A stretch of DNA of 64,000 nucleotides, taken from an uncultured Methylotenera sp. (GTDB taxonomy: Bacteria; Pseudomonadota; Gammaproteobacteria; Burkholderiales; Methylophilaceae). How positions within the stretch are numbered: the first letter of the stretch is position 1; every line of letters begins with the position of its first letter. A model generated the notes under the pieces. It made no database searches and was not told the origin of the DNA. It was given only the letters and a program-made list of their open reading frames with translations. Location: positions 1 to 64,000 of the forward strand of contig NZ_CAMLGS010000001.1 in NCBI RefSeq assembly GCF_946479685.1, given 5' to 3'. Positions 41,114 to 51,115 of this stretch are shown here, piece after piece. The position numbers were made by a program, and so were the translations under genes.

Positions 41114-42058
41114 TCAACCCTTCCTTTTAAAAATAGGTGATGGCTCAACAATCGCGCCATCAAACACATGATTTCTGATCGGATAACGTGCCTGTACTTT
41201 TTTCACATACTGACGCGTTTCCGGAAAAGGCGGGATACCGTGATATTTATTCACCGCGCCCTCACCCGCGTTGTAGGCGGCCACAGCCAAGGCAACATCG
41301 CCTTTAAAATAAGCGAGCAGCCAACGTAAATAAGCCACACCGCCCTTAATATTTTGGCTGGCGTTAAATGCATTTTTTACGTTGAACCGCTCCGCTGTAT
41401 CAGGAATCAACTGCATCAAACCCTGCGCCTGCTTGTTAGAGTAGGCAGACTGCGCAAAATCGGACTCTACCGAGATAATAGACAACACCAGCTTGGCATC
41501 GACCTTATACCAAGCCGAAATGGTATCGACCAAATGCAGTATCCAGCGCTTACTTTCCGGCAAGTCAGCCACATACTGCTCTATACCATCCGCACTCGCC
41601 ACAGCCTTTTCCGGGTCAACCTCGGCCACCACACAAGGCGGCAAATCAACGGCCCCCAGCTCTACGGTTTCCAGCATACGCTGTGACTCTACATGCCCCT
41701 GCATGGATGCAGTGGCAAACATCGCTGCAGCCAAGTCCCGGTTAGCAGGCACACCTTTACCGGCCGCATATAGCATCCCCAGCCGGAACTGTGCCTCGGC
41801 ACTGCCCAGACGTGACGCTTGGCAATATAGCTTCGCGGCCTGCCAATCGCTGTCTAAGCCCTTACCGTCACGCTCTGCATTTGCAGCTTGCAGCAGCAAA
41901 CCTTTAATCACTTCTGGCTCAAGATTAAAAGCCTCGTGATTAAAGGGGTCCTGCTGGCTAGGTTCTGCATGTGACGCACCTGTCAGCACAAACAGCATAG
42001 TAAACGCGACTACTCTAAGCTTTTTGCTTAGCAGCGTTTTACTCAATGGCTTTCTCAA
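41114..42058 (-). CDS. Lytic transglycosylase (SLT domain) with Sel1-like repeats
   Basis: A 314-residue exported protein with a signal peptide ending at SHA (about residue 31), Sel1/TPR-like repeats around 70-135 (AAKLYCQASRLGSAEAQFRLGMLYAAGKGV) and an SLT lytic transglycosylase domain (about 170-300). The catalytic Glu is Glu199 in SIISVESDF, followed by GLMQLIPDTAERF and AVAAYNAGEGAV. It would cleave the MurNAc-GlcNAc bond and release 1,6-anhydro-MurNAc products. The start is uncertain: the listed TTG lies 18 bases after a good AAAGGAG, so an unusual ATT or ATC start closer to it cannot be excluded. Confidence 0.87.
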   Translation of the reverse strand: MRKPLSKTLLSKKLRVVAFTMLFVLTGASHAEPSQQDPFNHEAFNLEPEVIKGLLLQAANAERDGKGLDSDWQAAKLYCQASRLGSAEAQFRLGMLYAAGKGVPANRDLAAAMFATASMQGHVESQRMLETVELGAVDLPPCVVAEVDPEKAVASADGIEQYVADLPESKRWILHLVDTISAWYKVDAKLVLSIISVESDFAQSAYSNKQAQGLMQLIPDTAERFNVKNAFNASQNIKGGVAYLRWLLAYFKGDVALAVAAYNAGEGAVNKYHGIPPFPETRQYVKKVQARYPIRNHVFDGAIVEPSPIFKRKG

Positions 42059-42129
42059 TGCAATGTCGATTCGTCACTCCTTTAATAGACCTATATAGCC
42101 CGCGTATTACCGGTGGACTAGACAGTCAC

Positions 42130-44721
42130 TTAAGTCGTAGCTTTGGAAAACACCAGCTTCCCAGCCTTCACGTCGATTTTGACAGTGTCTTTAGCAATAA
42201 AATTCCCTGCTAAAATTTCTCGCGCCAACGGGTTCTCAATTTCACTCTGTATCGCACGTTTCAAAGGCCGCGCACCATACACAGGGTCAAACCCAGCATT
42301 CGCAATCTCGGCAATCGCCGCATCGGTCAGCTCCAGCTGCATATCCATTGCTGCCAGACGTTTTGCAAGGTATTGCAACTGAATCGCCGCAATCGATTTA
42401 ATGTTTTCTTCACCTAGCGCATGGAACACCACGACTTCGTCAATCCGGTTCACAAACTCAGGACGGAAGTGGGTTTTCACTTCGTCCATCACCGCCAATT
42501 TAACCAATTGGTAATCTTGGTCGCTCATGCTTTGTATCATCTGGCTACCAAGATTAGAGGTCATGATAATCACTGTATTCTTAAAATCCACCGTGCGACC
42601 TTGGCCATCGGTCAAGCGGCCGTCATCTAACACTTGTAGCAGCACATTAAATACGTCCGGATGCGCCTTCTCCACCTCGTCTAGCAAAATCACGCTATAA
42701 GGTTTGCGTCGCACCGCCTCGGTTAAGGTCCCGCCTTCCTCATAACCCACGTAGCCGGGAGGCGCACCTATCATGCGCGCCACCGAGTGTTTCTCCATAA
42801 ACTCACTCATATCGATACGAATCAGGTGCTCTTCGCTGTCAAACAAAAAGTTAGCGAGCGACTTACACAACTCGGTTTTACCCACGCCTGTTGGGCCTAA
42901 AAACAGAAAGCTGCCGTAAGGCCGATTCGGGTCGCCCAAGCCTGAGCGGGAGCGGCGAATCGCGTCTGACACCAAGCGCACTGCCTCATCTTGCCCCACC
43001 ACACGCTCATGTAATTTTGCTTCCATAGTCAGCAATTTTTCACGCTCACCCGTCATCATTTTGCTGACAGGGATACCGGTGGCACGGCTCACCACCTCGG
43101 CAATTTCATCTGCTCCTACCTCGGTACGCAGCATTCTGTGCTTGCTTAAATCCACACTTACTTCAGCGCTGGACGCTTGTTTCAACTGTGCTTCCAGCTG
43201 AGGCAGCTTGCCGTATTGCAATTCTGAGACTTTCTGCCAATCGCCCTTGCGCGTGGCCTCTTCCATCTCAAACCTTACCTTATCAATCGCCTCTTTAATG
43301 TGCGCGGAGCCTTGCACCTGCGCTTTTTCTGATTTCCAGATTTCCTCTAAATCAGCGTACTCTTTCTCCAGCTTGCTAATTTCCTCTTCAATCAATTCAA
43401 AGCGTTTTTTACTACCCTCATCTTTTTCACGGCGTACCGCTTCGCGTTCGATTTTGAGCTGAATCAAACGGCGCTCCAGTTTATCCATCACCTCTGGCTT
43501 GGAGTCTATCTCCATCTTGATACGGCTTGCTGCCTCGTCAATCAAATCAATCGCTTTATCCGGCAAGAAACGGTCGGTGATATAACGGTGTGACAGTTCC
43601 GCTGCCGCCACAATGGCAGGGTCGGTAATTTCCACGCCGTGGTGCAACTCGTATTTTTCCTGTAAACCACGCAGTATGGCGATGGTAGCCTCAACAGAAG
43701 GCTCATCCACCAATACTTTCTGGAAGCGACGTTCCAGTGCCGCGTCTTTCTCAATATATTTACGATACTCATCCAATGTGGTCGCGCCTACGCAGTGCAA
43801 TTCCCCACGTGCCAGCGCCGGTTTCAGCATATTGCCCGCGTCCATGGCACCTTCGGCTTTACCTGCGCCCACCATGGTGTGAATTTCATCAATAAACACG
43901 ATGGTTTGACCTTCATCCTGTGCCAGTTCTTTCAGCACAGATTTCAGGCGCTCTTCAAATTCACCGCGGTATTTGGCACCAGCCAGCAGTGCCGCCATAT
44001 CCAATGACAGTACTTTCTTACCTTTCAGTGACTCTGGCACTTCGCCATTCACAATACGCTGCGCCAAGCCCTCTACAATCGCAGTTTTACCTACACCAGG
44101 CTCACCAATCAGTACCGGGTTGTTTTTGGTACGGCGCTGCAATACCTGTATCGCCCGGCGGATTTCGTCATCGCGACCAATCACCGGGTCCAACTTACCG
44201 AGACGCGCACGCTCGGTTAAATCTATCGTGTATTTTTTCAGTGACTCACGCTGACCTTCGGCTTCCTGGCTATCTACATTCTCATTACCACGCACAGCCT
44301 GCACCGCAGCCTCTAGCGCCGCCTTGGTTAAGCCGTTTTGCTTGAGCAGCTTGGCGGTATCGCCCTTATCATCAGCCAATGCCAGTAAGAACATTTCACT
44401 GGCAATATATGCATCTCCGCGTTTTTGAGAAAGCTTGTCTGTCACGTTCAGCAGATTATTCAAATCACGTGAAATAGCCACTTCGCCGCTGGTATCGCTA
44501 GACTTAGGCAAATTAGCAATGGCGGCAGTTAAGCCTGTTTTCAGCTGACTGAGTTGCACACCGGCACGTGCCAACAGTGACGCGGTACCGCCGTCTTCCT
44601 GCTGCAGCAATGCATGTAGCAAATGTTGTGATTCAATCGCGGTATTATCAGCGCCCAAAGCCAAGCTTTGCGCATCGCTAATCGCCTGTTGAAACTTAGT
44701 GGTTAATTTATCAAAGCGCAC
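42130..44721 (-). CDS. clpB: ATP-dependent disaggregase ClpB
   Basis: ClpB (863 residues) rescues aggregated proteins together with DnaK. The N-terminal Clp repeats (about 1-145) are followed by the first AAA+ module with Walker A GEPGVGKT (206-213), a long coiled-coil M-domain (about 400-525, rich in Glu, Lys and Arg) and the second AAA+ module with GPTGVGKT near 606-613. There is no ClpP-binding loop of the ClpA type. The start is GTG with GGAG six bases upstream, and a sigma-32 promoter lies 50 bases upstream. Confidence 0.98.
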   Translation of the reverse strand: MRFDKLTTKFQQAISDAQSLALGADNTAIESQHLLHALLQQEDGGTASLLARAGVQLSQLKTGLTAAIANLPKSSDTSGEVAISRDLNNLLNVTDKLSQKRGDAYIASEMFLLALADDKGDTAKLLKQNGLTKAALEAAVQAVRGNENVDSQEAEGQRESLKKYTIDLTERARLGKLDPVIGRDDEIRRAIQVLQRRTKNNPVLIGEPGVGKTAIVEGLAQRIVNGEVPESLKGKKVLSLDMAALLAGAKYRGEFEERLKSVLKELAQDEGQTIVFIDEIHTMVGAGKAEGAMDAGNMLKPALARGELHCVGATTLDEYRKYIEKDAALERRFQKVLVDEPSVEATIAILRGLQEKYELHHGVEITDPAIVAAAELSHRYITDRFLPDKAIDLIDEAASRIKMEIDSKPEVMDKLERRLIQLKIEREAVRREKDEGSKKRFELIEEEISKLEKEYADLEEIWKSEKAQVQGSAHIKEAIDKVRFEMEEATRKGDWQKVSELQYGKLPQLEAQLKQASSAEVSVDLSKHRMLRTEVGADEIAEVVSRATGIPVSKMMTGEREKLLTMEAKLHERVVGQDEAVRLVSDAIRRSRSGLGDPNRPYGSFLFLGPTGVGKTELCKSLANFLFDSEEHLIRIDMSEFMEKHSVARMIGAPPGYVGYEEGGTLTEAVRRKPYSVILLDEVEKAHPDVFNVLLQVLDDGRLTDGQGRTVDFKNTVIIMTSNLGSQMIQSMSDQDYQLVKLAVMDEVKTHFRPEFVNRIDEVVVFHALGEENIKSIAAIQLQYLAKRLAAMDMQLELTDAAIAEIANAGFDPVYGARPLKRAIQSEIENPLAREILAGNFIAKDTVKIDVKAGKLVFSKATT

Positions 44722-44769
44722 AGATTTCTCCTATTATCACTCTAAGGTTTAAATGCTTTTATGCACTCA

Positions 44770-44798
44770 ACGTGGGGCTGAATGTTTGCTTTTCAATA
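44770..44798 (-). promoter_or_regulatory. Sigma-32 (RpoH) heat-shock promoter of clpB
   Basis: On the minus strand, TATTGAAA (44798-44791) and CCCCACGT (44777-44770) are separated by 13 bases. This fits the RpoH consensus CTTGAAA, 13-15 bases, CCCCATNT closely. It is upstream of clpB, a standard heat-shock gene. Confidence 0.85.
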
Positions 44799-44881
44799 TA
44801 TAATACAAAGTATTAATTCGTTATTTAAACGGCAATGGAATACACCGTCTATTTGACAATGCCATTGCATGGAGTGGATTT

Positions 44882-47236
44882 TTGCTTACCAATACTTTCA
44901 GTGCCGAAGACACGCCAACCAACGCCGCTTGGACGATTTTAGATACCGAAGACCAATGGCAAGCCTTTAGCAAGCCAGTTGCCAGCCAAGACCTGCAATC
45001 CACGCAGCAATTAGTACAGTCGGACTTACTACTGGATGGATTACGCTGCGCCGCCTGCTCCGGCATTATTGAACAAGGCTTACAATCTACACCGGGCATC
45101 GTCAGTGCGCGCGTGAGCATGTCCAAAAAACGCGCGGTAGTGGTATGGGCGCCCAATGCCACCGTGCCATCCAAAATACTTACCGCGATTCACGACTTAG
45201 GTTACAGCGCATTCCCCGCGACCCAACATGAAGATGACCTAGCCGCGCTGCAAAAACAAAGAGCCGCATTCTGGCGCTGGATGGTATCCGGCTTCTGCAT
45301 GATGCAAGTCATGATGTACGCCAGCCCCACCTACTTCACCACGCCGGGCGAAATTTCCAGCGACATCTTGCATTTACTGAACTGGGCATCCTGGCTGCTG
45401 AGCTTACCGGTACTACTGTTCTCCAGCAGAACGTTCTTCAGCAATGCCTTGCGTGACCTTAAGCAAAAGCAAATCAGCATGGATCTGCCGGTAGTACTCG
45501 GCATTATCATTACATTTATTGTGAGTTCAGCTGCCACCTTTGACCCCAGCAACTGGTGGGGGCATACCGTCTATTTTGACTCACTCACCATGTTTGTATT
45601 CTTTTTACTATCAGCACGCCTGGTTGAAGTAAAACTGCACCGAAAAACACTAGGCGCACTAGAAAACCTCGCCAGCCGGATTCCGGAAAACACAGAGCGG
45701 CAGAATCCTGACGGCAGTTTTTCCCGTGTGCTGAACACCAAGCTCAAAGTGGGTGATATTGTGCGCGTGCAGATTGGCGAGGCTTTTCCGGCTGACGGCA
45801 CTATTATTAACGGCAACACCAGTGTTGATGAATCCTTGCTCACTGGCGAATCTACCCCTATCCAGAAAAACCTGCATGACGATGTAATTGCTGGCAGCTA
45901 TAACCTGCGCCAGCCCGTTTGCATCACACTCAACACCATAGGCGAATCTACCAAATACGGCCAGATTGTTAACCTCATCAACAATGCCGCAGTGGAGAAG
46001 CCGCGCCTGTCTAAACTAGCAGACCGCGTTGCCCGCCCCTTCCTGATTTTTGTGATGTTAAGCGCGGCCGGTGCAGCCGCCTTGCTGTGGCATATAGATC
46101 ACGGACGCGCTTTAATGACAGCCGCAGCAGTTTTAATCGTTACCTGCCCATGCGCACTTTCACTCGCCACGCCAGCAGCCATGCTCGCCAGCGCCAGCGC
46201 CTTCGTGAAGCGCGGCATTTTAATTAAACGCATCCAGGCGATTGAAAACATTGCCGATATCGACACCATCATTTTCGATAAAACCGGCACCCTGACCGAA
46301 GACCATATTCAAATTAAAGCCATCACAACCCAAACCGGCTTAAGCGAAGCTGCCGCCCTCACGCTTGCCGCTGCGGTGGCTCAGCACTCCATGCACCCAA
46401 TTTCGCGCGCACTGGTAAATGCCCACAAAGCAGGCAATCTGCAAGTGTCAGCCATGGAGCTAGATGACATACAAGAAACATCAGGCGCCGGCATTAGTGC
46501 AAAAGTTAAGGCCAACTCTGCCAATGTAACTCCGCCTATACACGACGAACTCAAACTAGGTTCAGCACCTTTCTGCGGCATCGCAGAAGCCAGCACCAGT
46601 AGCCAACAAGTATATTTAGCCAACCAGCATGGCTGGCTAGCCACTTTCACACTACAAGAGGCCATCAAACACAATGCAGCACTCGCCATTGCCTCATTAA
46701 AAGAAGCCAAGCTAGCCATCGAGCTACTATCCGGCGATCGCTCCAATGCAGTGGAAAACACCGCGACGCAAATCGGTATCACACAATTTCAAGCAGCATG
46801 CAGCCCGGAAGACAAACTTTTACGCTTACAAGCGCTCAAACGTGAAGGTAAAAAAGTATTGATGGTGGGTGATGGCCTGAATGACGGGCCGATTTTAGCC
46901 AGCGCTCATGTTTCTATTGCCATGGGTAAAGGCGTGCCGCTCACATTAGCGCATGCGGATTATGTGTTTTTAAATGGCGATATCAGCCAGATTCCGCACT
47001 TGATTCGCCACGCAAAACAAACCATGAAAATTATTAAAGAAAATATTGCCTGGGCGATTGTTTATAATTTAATCAGCATCCCGCTCGCCTTTTTCGGCAT
47101 CCTGTCTGCATGGCTTGCAGGGCTGGGCATGGCGGTGAGTTCACTGATAGTGGTGGCCAATGCACTGCGATTAACGAAATTTGCATCACCAGAAACTGAC
47201 ACAACCAACCAACTTAGCGATTCACCAAGGAGCTAG
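44882..47236 (+). CDS. ccoI: Copper-transporting P1B-type ATPase CcoI/FixI
   Basis: A 784-residue P1B ATPase. The N-terminal metal-binding domain has CAAC (Cys56/Cys59), the membrane CPC motif is at 422-424 (VTCPCALSLATP), and the phosphorylated Asp466 lies in DKTGTLT; GDGLNDGPIL is the hinge motif. ccoS follows directly, so this is the CcoI/FixI type that exports copper to the periplasm for assembly of the cbb3 oxidase CuB centre, not a detoxifying CopA. The start is a TTG with GGAG seven bases upstream, as no ATG is available. ccoN-O-Q-P lies about 9 kb downstream. Confidence 0.92.
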   Translation: MLTNTFSAEDTPTNAAWTILDTEDQWQAFSKPVASQDLQSTQQLVQSDLLLDGLRCAACSGIIEQGLQSTPGIVSARVSMSKKRAVVVWAPNATVPSKILTAIHDLGYSAFPATQHEDDLAALQKQRAAFWRWMVSGFCMMQVMMYASPTYFTTPGEISSDILHLLNWASWLLSLPVLLFSSRTFFSNALRDLKQKQISMDLPVVLGIIITFIVSSAATFDPSNWWGHTVYFDSLTMFVFFLLSARLVEVKLHRKTLGALENLASRIPENTERQNPDGSFSRVLNTKLKVGDIVRVQIGEAFPADGTIINGNTSVDESLLTGESTPIQKNLHDDVIAGSYNLRQPVCITLNTIGESTKYGQIVNLINNAAVEKPRLSKLADRVARPFLIFVMLSAAGAAALLWHIDHGRALMTAAAVLIVTCPCALSLATPAAMLASASAFVKRGILIKRIQAIENIADIDTIIFDKTGTLTEDHIQIKAITTQTGLSEAAALTLAAAVAQHSMHPISRALVNAHKAGNLQVSAMELDDIQETSGAGISAKVKANSANVTPPIHDELKLGSAPFCGIAEASTSSQQVYLANQHGWLATFTLQEAIKHNAALAIASLKEAKLAIELLSGDRSNAVENTATQIGITQFQAACSPEDKLLRLQALKREGKKVLMVGDGLNDGPILASAHVSIAMGKGVPLTLAHADYVFLNGDISQIPHLIRHAKQTMKIIKENIAWAIVYNLISIPLAFFGILSAWLAGLGMAVSSLIVVANALRLTKFASPETDTTNQLSDSPRS

Positions 47237-47238
47237 TC

Positions 47239-47379
47239 ATGGATATATTATTTGTACTTATCCCACTCTCGGTCATCATGGCACTCATCGTATTGGGTGG
47301 ATTATGGTGGGCAATTTATCGCGGACAATTTGAGGATATTGAGGACGAAGGCAAGCGTATTTTAGAACATGATGACTAA
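47239..47379 (+). CDS. ccoS: cbb3-type oxidase assembly protein CcoS
   Basis: A 46-residue protein with one membrane segment (MDILFVLIPLSVIMALIVLG) followed by GLWWAIYRGQFEDIEDEG and an acidic tail. This is the CcoS/FixS pattern; the Asp/Glu-rich RGQFEDIE motif is typical. The protein is needed for cofactor insertion in the cbb3 oxidase. It starts two bases after ccoI stops, and the AAGGAG binding site lies inside the end of ccoI. Confidence 0.9.
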   Translation: MDILFVLIPLSVIMALIVLGGLWWAIYRGQFEDIEDEGKRILEHDD

Positions 47380-47578
47380 AATATTTTTTGTGCAAGAAGC
47401 GTCTACAGTTCTGGACTTGAGGGCGGATTAGCAACACTCTGCGCATATAAATCCCACTCCAAATCACACATTTTCCCAACCGCGTATACGCAAAAAAATC
47501 CTTTCAAAAATATTTCTATTTGTTTCAAATCTGTAACAAATTCTCTTGAGTAATTAATTTTTTTATGCTAGTTTCTGA

Positions 47579-47599
47579 CATGCGTCAAAATGACGCATG
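47579..47599. promoter_or_regulatory. Perfect 21-bp dyad upstream of the cox cluster
   Basis: CATGCGTCA and TGACGCATG (9-bp arms) flank AAA, centred about 60 bases before the DUF2244 gene that opens the cox series. The core GCGTC-N5-GACGC resembles the GNCGC half-sites bound by RegA/PrrA/RegR-type redox regulators, though other positions of the published RegR box do not match. It is a candidate operator. Confidence 0.55.
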
Positions 47600-47649
47600 T
47601 GAAATTGTGTTAGCAAATCATCAATTTAAACGTACGGCTTGGATGATGC

Positions 47650-48114
47650 ATGACGGTTTCTGGCTCAGATGGCAACATATTGATTGCAAAGCCAAATAAC
47701 TCGCTATCCCCAACGGGTTTTGTCTGGTTGTTTGTTGGTGTTCTCACCATCACGATGACCATTACCATCGGGTTTACCTTAGCGGGCGCTTGGCTGGTGC
47801 TACCGTTTGCCGGGTTGGAAATCATCGTTCTTGCCTATGTGCTAATCAATGCTTACCTGCACTACGGTGACTTTGAAAGCATCAAGATCGTCAATGATGA
47901 TGTGGTAATAGAGAAATACAGTTATAAAAGTTTTGAGAAATTCACTTTTCAGCGCTACTGGGTCAAGGTGACGTTACACGACGCCTTGGACGGTACAACA
48001 GCGATTTTCATTGGCTCACATGGCAAGGAAGTCGAATTTGGCAGTCGTTACATCAACAAAGAAGAGCGAGAAGTCATCGCCAAGCAACTGAAGCAAGATT
48101 TAAAAATCGTTTAA
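47650..48114 (+). CDS. DUF2244 family membrane protein
   Basis: A 154-residue protein with two membrane segments (about 24-44 and 48-70, the latter PFAGLEIIVLAYVLINAYLHY) and a C-terminal beta-rich cytoplasmic domain. This is the DUF2244 pattern, often found next to cytochrome oxidase genes. The stop overlaps an in-frame ATG of the coxB reading frame. It probably assists oxidase assembly, but the function is not known. Confidence 0.8.
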   Translation: MTVSGSDGNILIAKPNNSLSPTGFVWLFVGVLTITMTITIGFTLAGAWLVLPFAGLEIIVLAYVLINAYLHYGDFESIKIVNDDVVIEKYSYKSFEKFTFQRYWVKVTLHDALDGTTAIFIGSHGKEVEFGSRYINKEEREVIAKQLKQDLKIV

Positions 48115-48137
48115 TGGTTTTTGTTTTGGGAGAAGGT

Positions 48138-49352
48138 ATGTTGAAGCAGGCTATGAAAAAGATTGGTTTCGGTTTACTTTTGTTACTCACAGCACCGCAA
48201 GTGTTTGCTGAGATTCGCTGGAACTTTCCTGAACCAGTCACCCCGATGGCACTTGATACGCTACATGTACACAATAAATTCATGCTGATTGTTGCCGTGA
48301 TTTTTGTGGTAGTACTCGCCATCATGATTTACTCACTGATCAAACACCGCAAGAGTGTTGGTCACCAAGCAGTGGTAGACAAGGCACCGTCCACCGCGAC
48401 AGAAATTTTCTGGACGCTGATCCCATTTGTAATCCTACTCGTGATTGACTTTATCATCATGGGCATTCCGGCCTACCACAGTGTGGTGATGATGGAAGAC
48501 ACTAAAAACGAGTCCGACATGATGATCAAAATCACTGGCTCACAATGGCGTTGGCAATATGAATACATAGGCAACACAGATAAAGGCAACCAAAATGGCC
48601 TAGTCGATGCCAAAGGTATTAAGTTCACCAGTACTTTATCCACCCCACAAGATCAGGTAAACGGCACCGTACCGCCGGTTAACGACCCTAAGAGCCCTTA
48701 CCTGCTGGATGTGGATAATCGACTGGTGCTACCGGTTGGCGCCAAGGTACGCATACTGATGACATCAACTGACGTGCTGCACAACTGGTGGGTGCCGCAA
48801 TTTGGCTCTTCACGTGTGGCTGTGCCCGGTTTTATTCGCGAAACTTGGGTACAGGTGGATAAAGCCGGTACTTATCGCGGCCAATGTAAAGAGTTGTGCG
48901 GTAAAGGTCACGGCTATATGCCCGTGGTAGTAGATGCTCTGCCTAAAGCCGAATACGCTGTTTGGGTAGAACAGAAACAGAAAGAAATTACAGCACAGGC
49001 TGCTGGCGCAGATAAAGAGTGGAGCAAAGATGAGTTGGTCGCACAAGGCAAAGTGGTGTATGAGAAAAACTGTGCGGTCTGTCACCAACTAACTGGTGCC
49101 GGTTTACCTCCAGCCTTCCCTGCACTCACTGGCAGCAAAATCGCCACAGCACCAATCTTTGGCGCCGATGGCAAATACCTGCCAGACAGCCATCTGGATC
49201 GGGTATTGAATGGTATTCGCGTCATGCCGGCGTGGAAAACACTATTAAATGACACTGAAATTGCTGCTGTCATCACTTATGAGCGTAACGCGCTTGGCAA
49301 CAGTGTGGGCGATGTTCTGCAACCCTCACAAGTTAAAGCCGCACGCCAATAA
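48138..49352 (+). CDS. coxB: Cytochrome c oxidase subunit II with fused cytochrome c domain
   Basis: From the ATG at 48138 the protein is 404 residues. A signal peptide (ends VFA) and two membrane segments precede the CuA cupredoxin domain, whose ligand motif is CKELCGKGHGYM. A C-terminal cytochrome c domain carries CAVCH. Such a fusion is called subunit II of caa3- or aa3-type oxidases. GGAG lies five bases before the chosen ATG, making it better than the earlier ATG at 48114. It is followed by coxA after 21 bases. Confidence 0.94.
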   Translation: MLKQAMKKIGFGLLLLLTAPQVFAEIRWNFPEPVTPMALDTLHVHNKFMLIVAVIFVVVLAIMIYSLIKHRKSVGHQAVVDKAPSTATEIFWTLIPFVILLVIDFIIMGIPAYHSVVMMEDTKNESDMMIKITGSQWRWQYEYIGNTDKGNQNGLVDAKGIKFTSTLSTPQDQVNGTVPPVNDPKSPYLLDVDNRLVLPVGAKVRILMTSTDVLHNWWVPQFGSSRVAVPGFIRETWVQVDKAGTYRGQCKELCGKGHGYMPVVVDALPKAEYAVWVEQKQKEITAQAAGADKEWSKDELVAQGKVVYEKNCAVCHQLTGAGLPPAFPALTGSKIATAPIFGADGKYLPDSHLDRVLNGIRVMPAWKTLLNDTEIAAVITYERNALGNSVGDVLQPSQVKAARQ

Positions 49353-49373
49353 ACACAGGTACAGGAGAAAATT

Positions 49374-50966
49374 ATGAGCACTACTACAGTCGCACATCAT
49401 GATGAGCACACTGACCACCCGACGGGGATCATGCGCTGGCTAACTACCACCAATCATAAAGATATCGGTACCATGTACCTCACATTCTCACTCATTATGT
49501 TTTTAGTGGGTGGCTCTATGATTTTGGGCATTCGTGCAGAGCTATTTCAACCGGGCTTACAACTGATGAAGCCTGATTTCTTTAACCAACTGATTGGTGT
49601 GCATGCACTGATTATGATTTTTGCAGCGCTAATGCCAGCCGCCACCGGCTTTGCTAACTGGATGCTGCCACTGCAAATTGGCGCACCAGATATGGCGCTA
49701 CCACGCTTAAACAACTGGGGATTCTGGCTACTGCCCCCATCAGCCATCTTGCTCACCCTGCCATTCACCCTAGCTTTATTCGGCATTGGTGATGGTGCAT
49801 TAGCTACTGGCTGGACCTTCTACCCACCACTTTCGATTCAAGGTGGCATCGGTGTCGACTTCGCCATTTTTGCAGTGCACTTGCTAGGTATTTCTTCTGT
49901 ATTAGGTTCCATCAACATTATCGTCACCTTGTTTAACATGCGCGCACCTGGCATGACTCTGATGAAAATGCCGATGTTTGCATGGGGCTGGCTGATTACC
50001 GCATTCTTGTTAATTGCTACCATTCCTGTACTGGCTGGCGCGGTGACCATGCTGTTGACCGACCGTCATTTTGGCACGCACTTTTTTGACGCTGCCGGTG
50101 GTGGCGACCCTATCATGTTCCAGCACTTATTCTGGTTCTTTGGTCACCCTGAAGTGTATATTTTGCTATTGCCTGTTTGGGGCTTTATCCCACAAATCCT
50201 GCAAACATTCTCACGCAAACCAATGTACGGCTATAAAGCACAGGTATATTCACTCTGGGCGATTGGCGCCATGTCTGTCGTGGTATGGGCACACCACTTC
50301 TTCACCGCAGGCATGCCAGTACCAGCACTGCTCTACTTTATGTACAGCACCATGGCTATTTCATTACCACTGGCAGTGTTGTTCTTCTGTTGGATCAAAA
50401 CCATGTGGCGCGGCTCTATGAGCTTTGAAACACCGATGCTATTCACCGTGGGCTGGATTATTCTATTCGGCATTGGCGGCTTAACCGGCTTAGTGCTGGC
50501 TGACGTTGCGGCCGATGCGCAATATCACAACAGCTACTTCGTGGTTGCACACTTCCACTACACGCTGTTTGCTGGCGGCATCATGGGTATTATGGCTGGC
50601 GTTTATTACTGGTTACCAAAAATGACTGGCCATATGTACAACGAAAAGCTAGGCCAATTGCATTTCTGGCTCACCGCTATTTCCTTTAACCTTACCTTTA
50701 TCCCGCAATTCTTCTTAGGGCTAGCCGGTATGCCACGCCGTATTCCTGATTATGCGTTGCAATTTGCAGAGTTCAACATGGTCTCCTCTATCTCTGCATT
50801 TGTACTCGGCTTATCACAGCTGCTCTTTGTTTATAACATTATCAGCACGGTCAGAGGCGGAAAAAAGGCAACAGACCAAGTATGGGAAGGTGCCGAAGGT
50901 CTGGAGTGGACCTTGCCATCACCACCGCCATACCATAGCTTTACTGAGCAACCGATCGTTAAATAA
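49374..50966 (+). CDS. coxA: Cytochrome c oxidase subunit I (aa3 type)
   Basis: CoxA/CtaD (530 residues, about twelve membrane segments) holds heme a and the heme a3-CuB centre that reduces oxygen to water and pumps protons. HHFFTAGM, WFFGHPEVYILLLPVWG and VVAHFHYTLFAGG contain the His ligands; the cross-linked Tyr follows the HPEVY motif. The TNHKDIGTMYL start is typical of aa3 oxidases. A close binding site GGAG precedes the ATG. Confidence 0.98.
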   Translation: MSTTTVAHHDEHTDHPTGIMRWLTTTNHKDIGTMYLTFSLIMFLVGGSMILGIRAELFQPGLQLMKPDFFNQLIGVHALIMIFAALMPAATGFANWMLPLQIGAPDMALPRLNNWGFWLLPPSAILLTLPFTLALFGIGDGALATGWTFYPPLSIQGGIGVDFAIFAVHLLGISSVLGSINIIVTLFNMRAPGMTLMKMPMFAWGWLITAFLLIATIPVLAGAVTMLLTDRHFGTHFFDAAGGGDPIMFQHLFWFFGHPEVYILLLPVWGFIPQILQTFSRKPMYGYKAQVYSLWAIGAMSVVVWAHHFFTAGMPVPALLYFMYSTMAISLPLAVLFFCWIKTMWRGSMSFETPMLFTVGWIILFGIGGLTGLVLADVAADAQYHNSYFVVAHFHYTLFAGGIMGIMAGVYYWLPKMTGHMYNEKLGQLHFWLTAISFNLTFIPQFFLGLAGMPRRIPDYALQFAEFNMVSSISAFVLGLSQLLFVYNIISTVRGGKKATDQVWEGAEGLEWTLPSPPPYHSFTEQPIVK

Positions 50967-51004
50967 TCGATAATTAAATAGGATAAGCAGCCACTTAAAT
51001 TGAT

Positions 51005-51115
51005 ATGAAAAATCAAGAAACTTCCAGAAGTGACAAAAATAAGAAAGTCGCCATTATTTTGGCAGCGGTTGCGTTTATTTGGTACTTAGCTTCAATGTTT
51101 ACCATATGGAAATAG
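51005..51115 (+). CDS. Small cytochrome oxidase assembly membrane peptide
   Basis: A 36-residue reading frame: basic, polar N-terminus (MKNQETSRSDKNKK) and one membrane segment (VAIILAAVAFIWYLASMF). It lies between coxA and ctaG and overlaps the ctaG start by ten bases. Position, size and composition fit the small peptide annotated as cytochrome oxidase small assembly protein in betaproteobacterial cox clusters. The function is unknown; a role in subunit I maturation is only inferred. Confidence 0.72.
   Translation: MKNQETSRSDKNKKVAIILAAVAFIWYLASMFTIWK

Noticed and set aside
43920..44345. A 141-residue plus-strand open frame inside clpB
   Set aside because: It is antisense to conserved AAA+ motifs of clpB; composition is that of a shadow frame.
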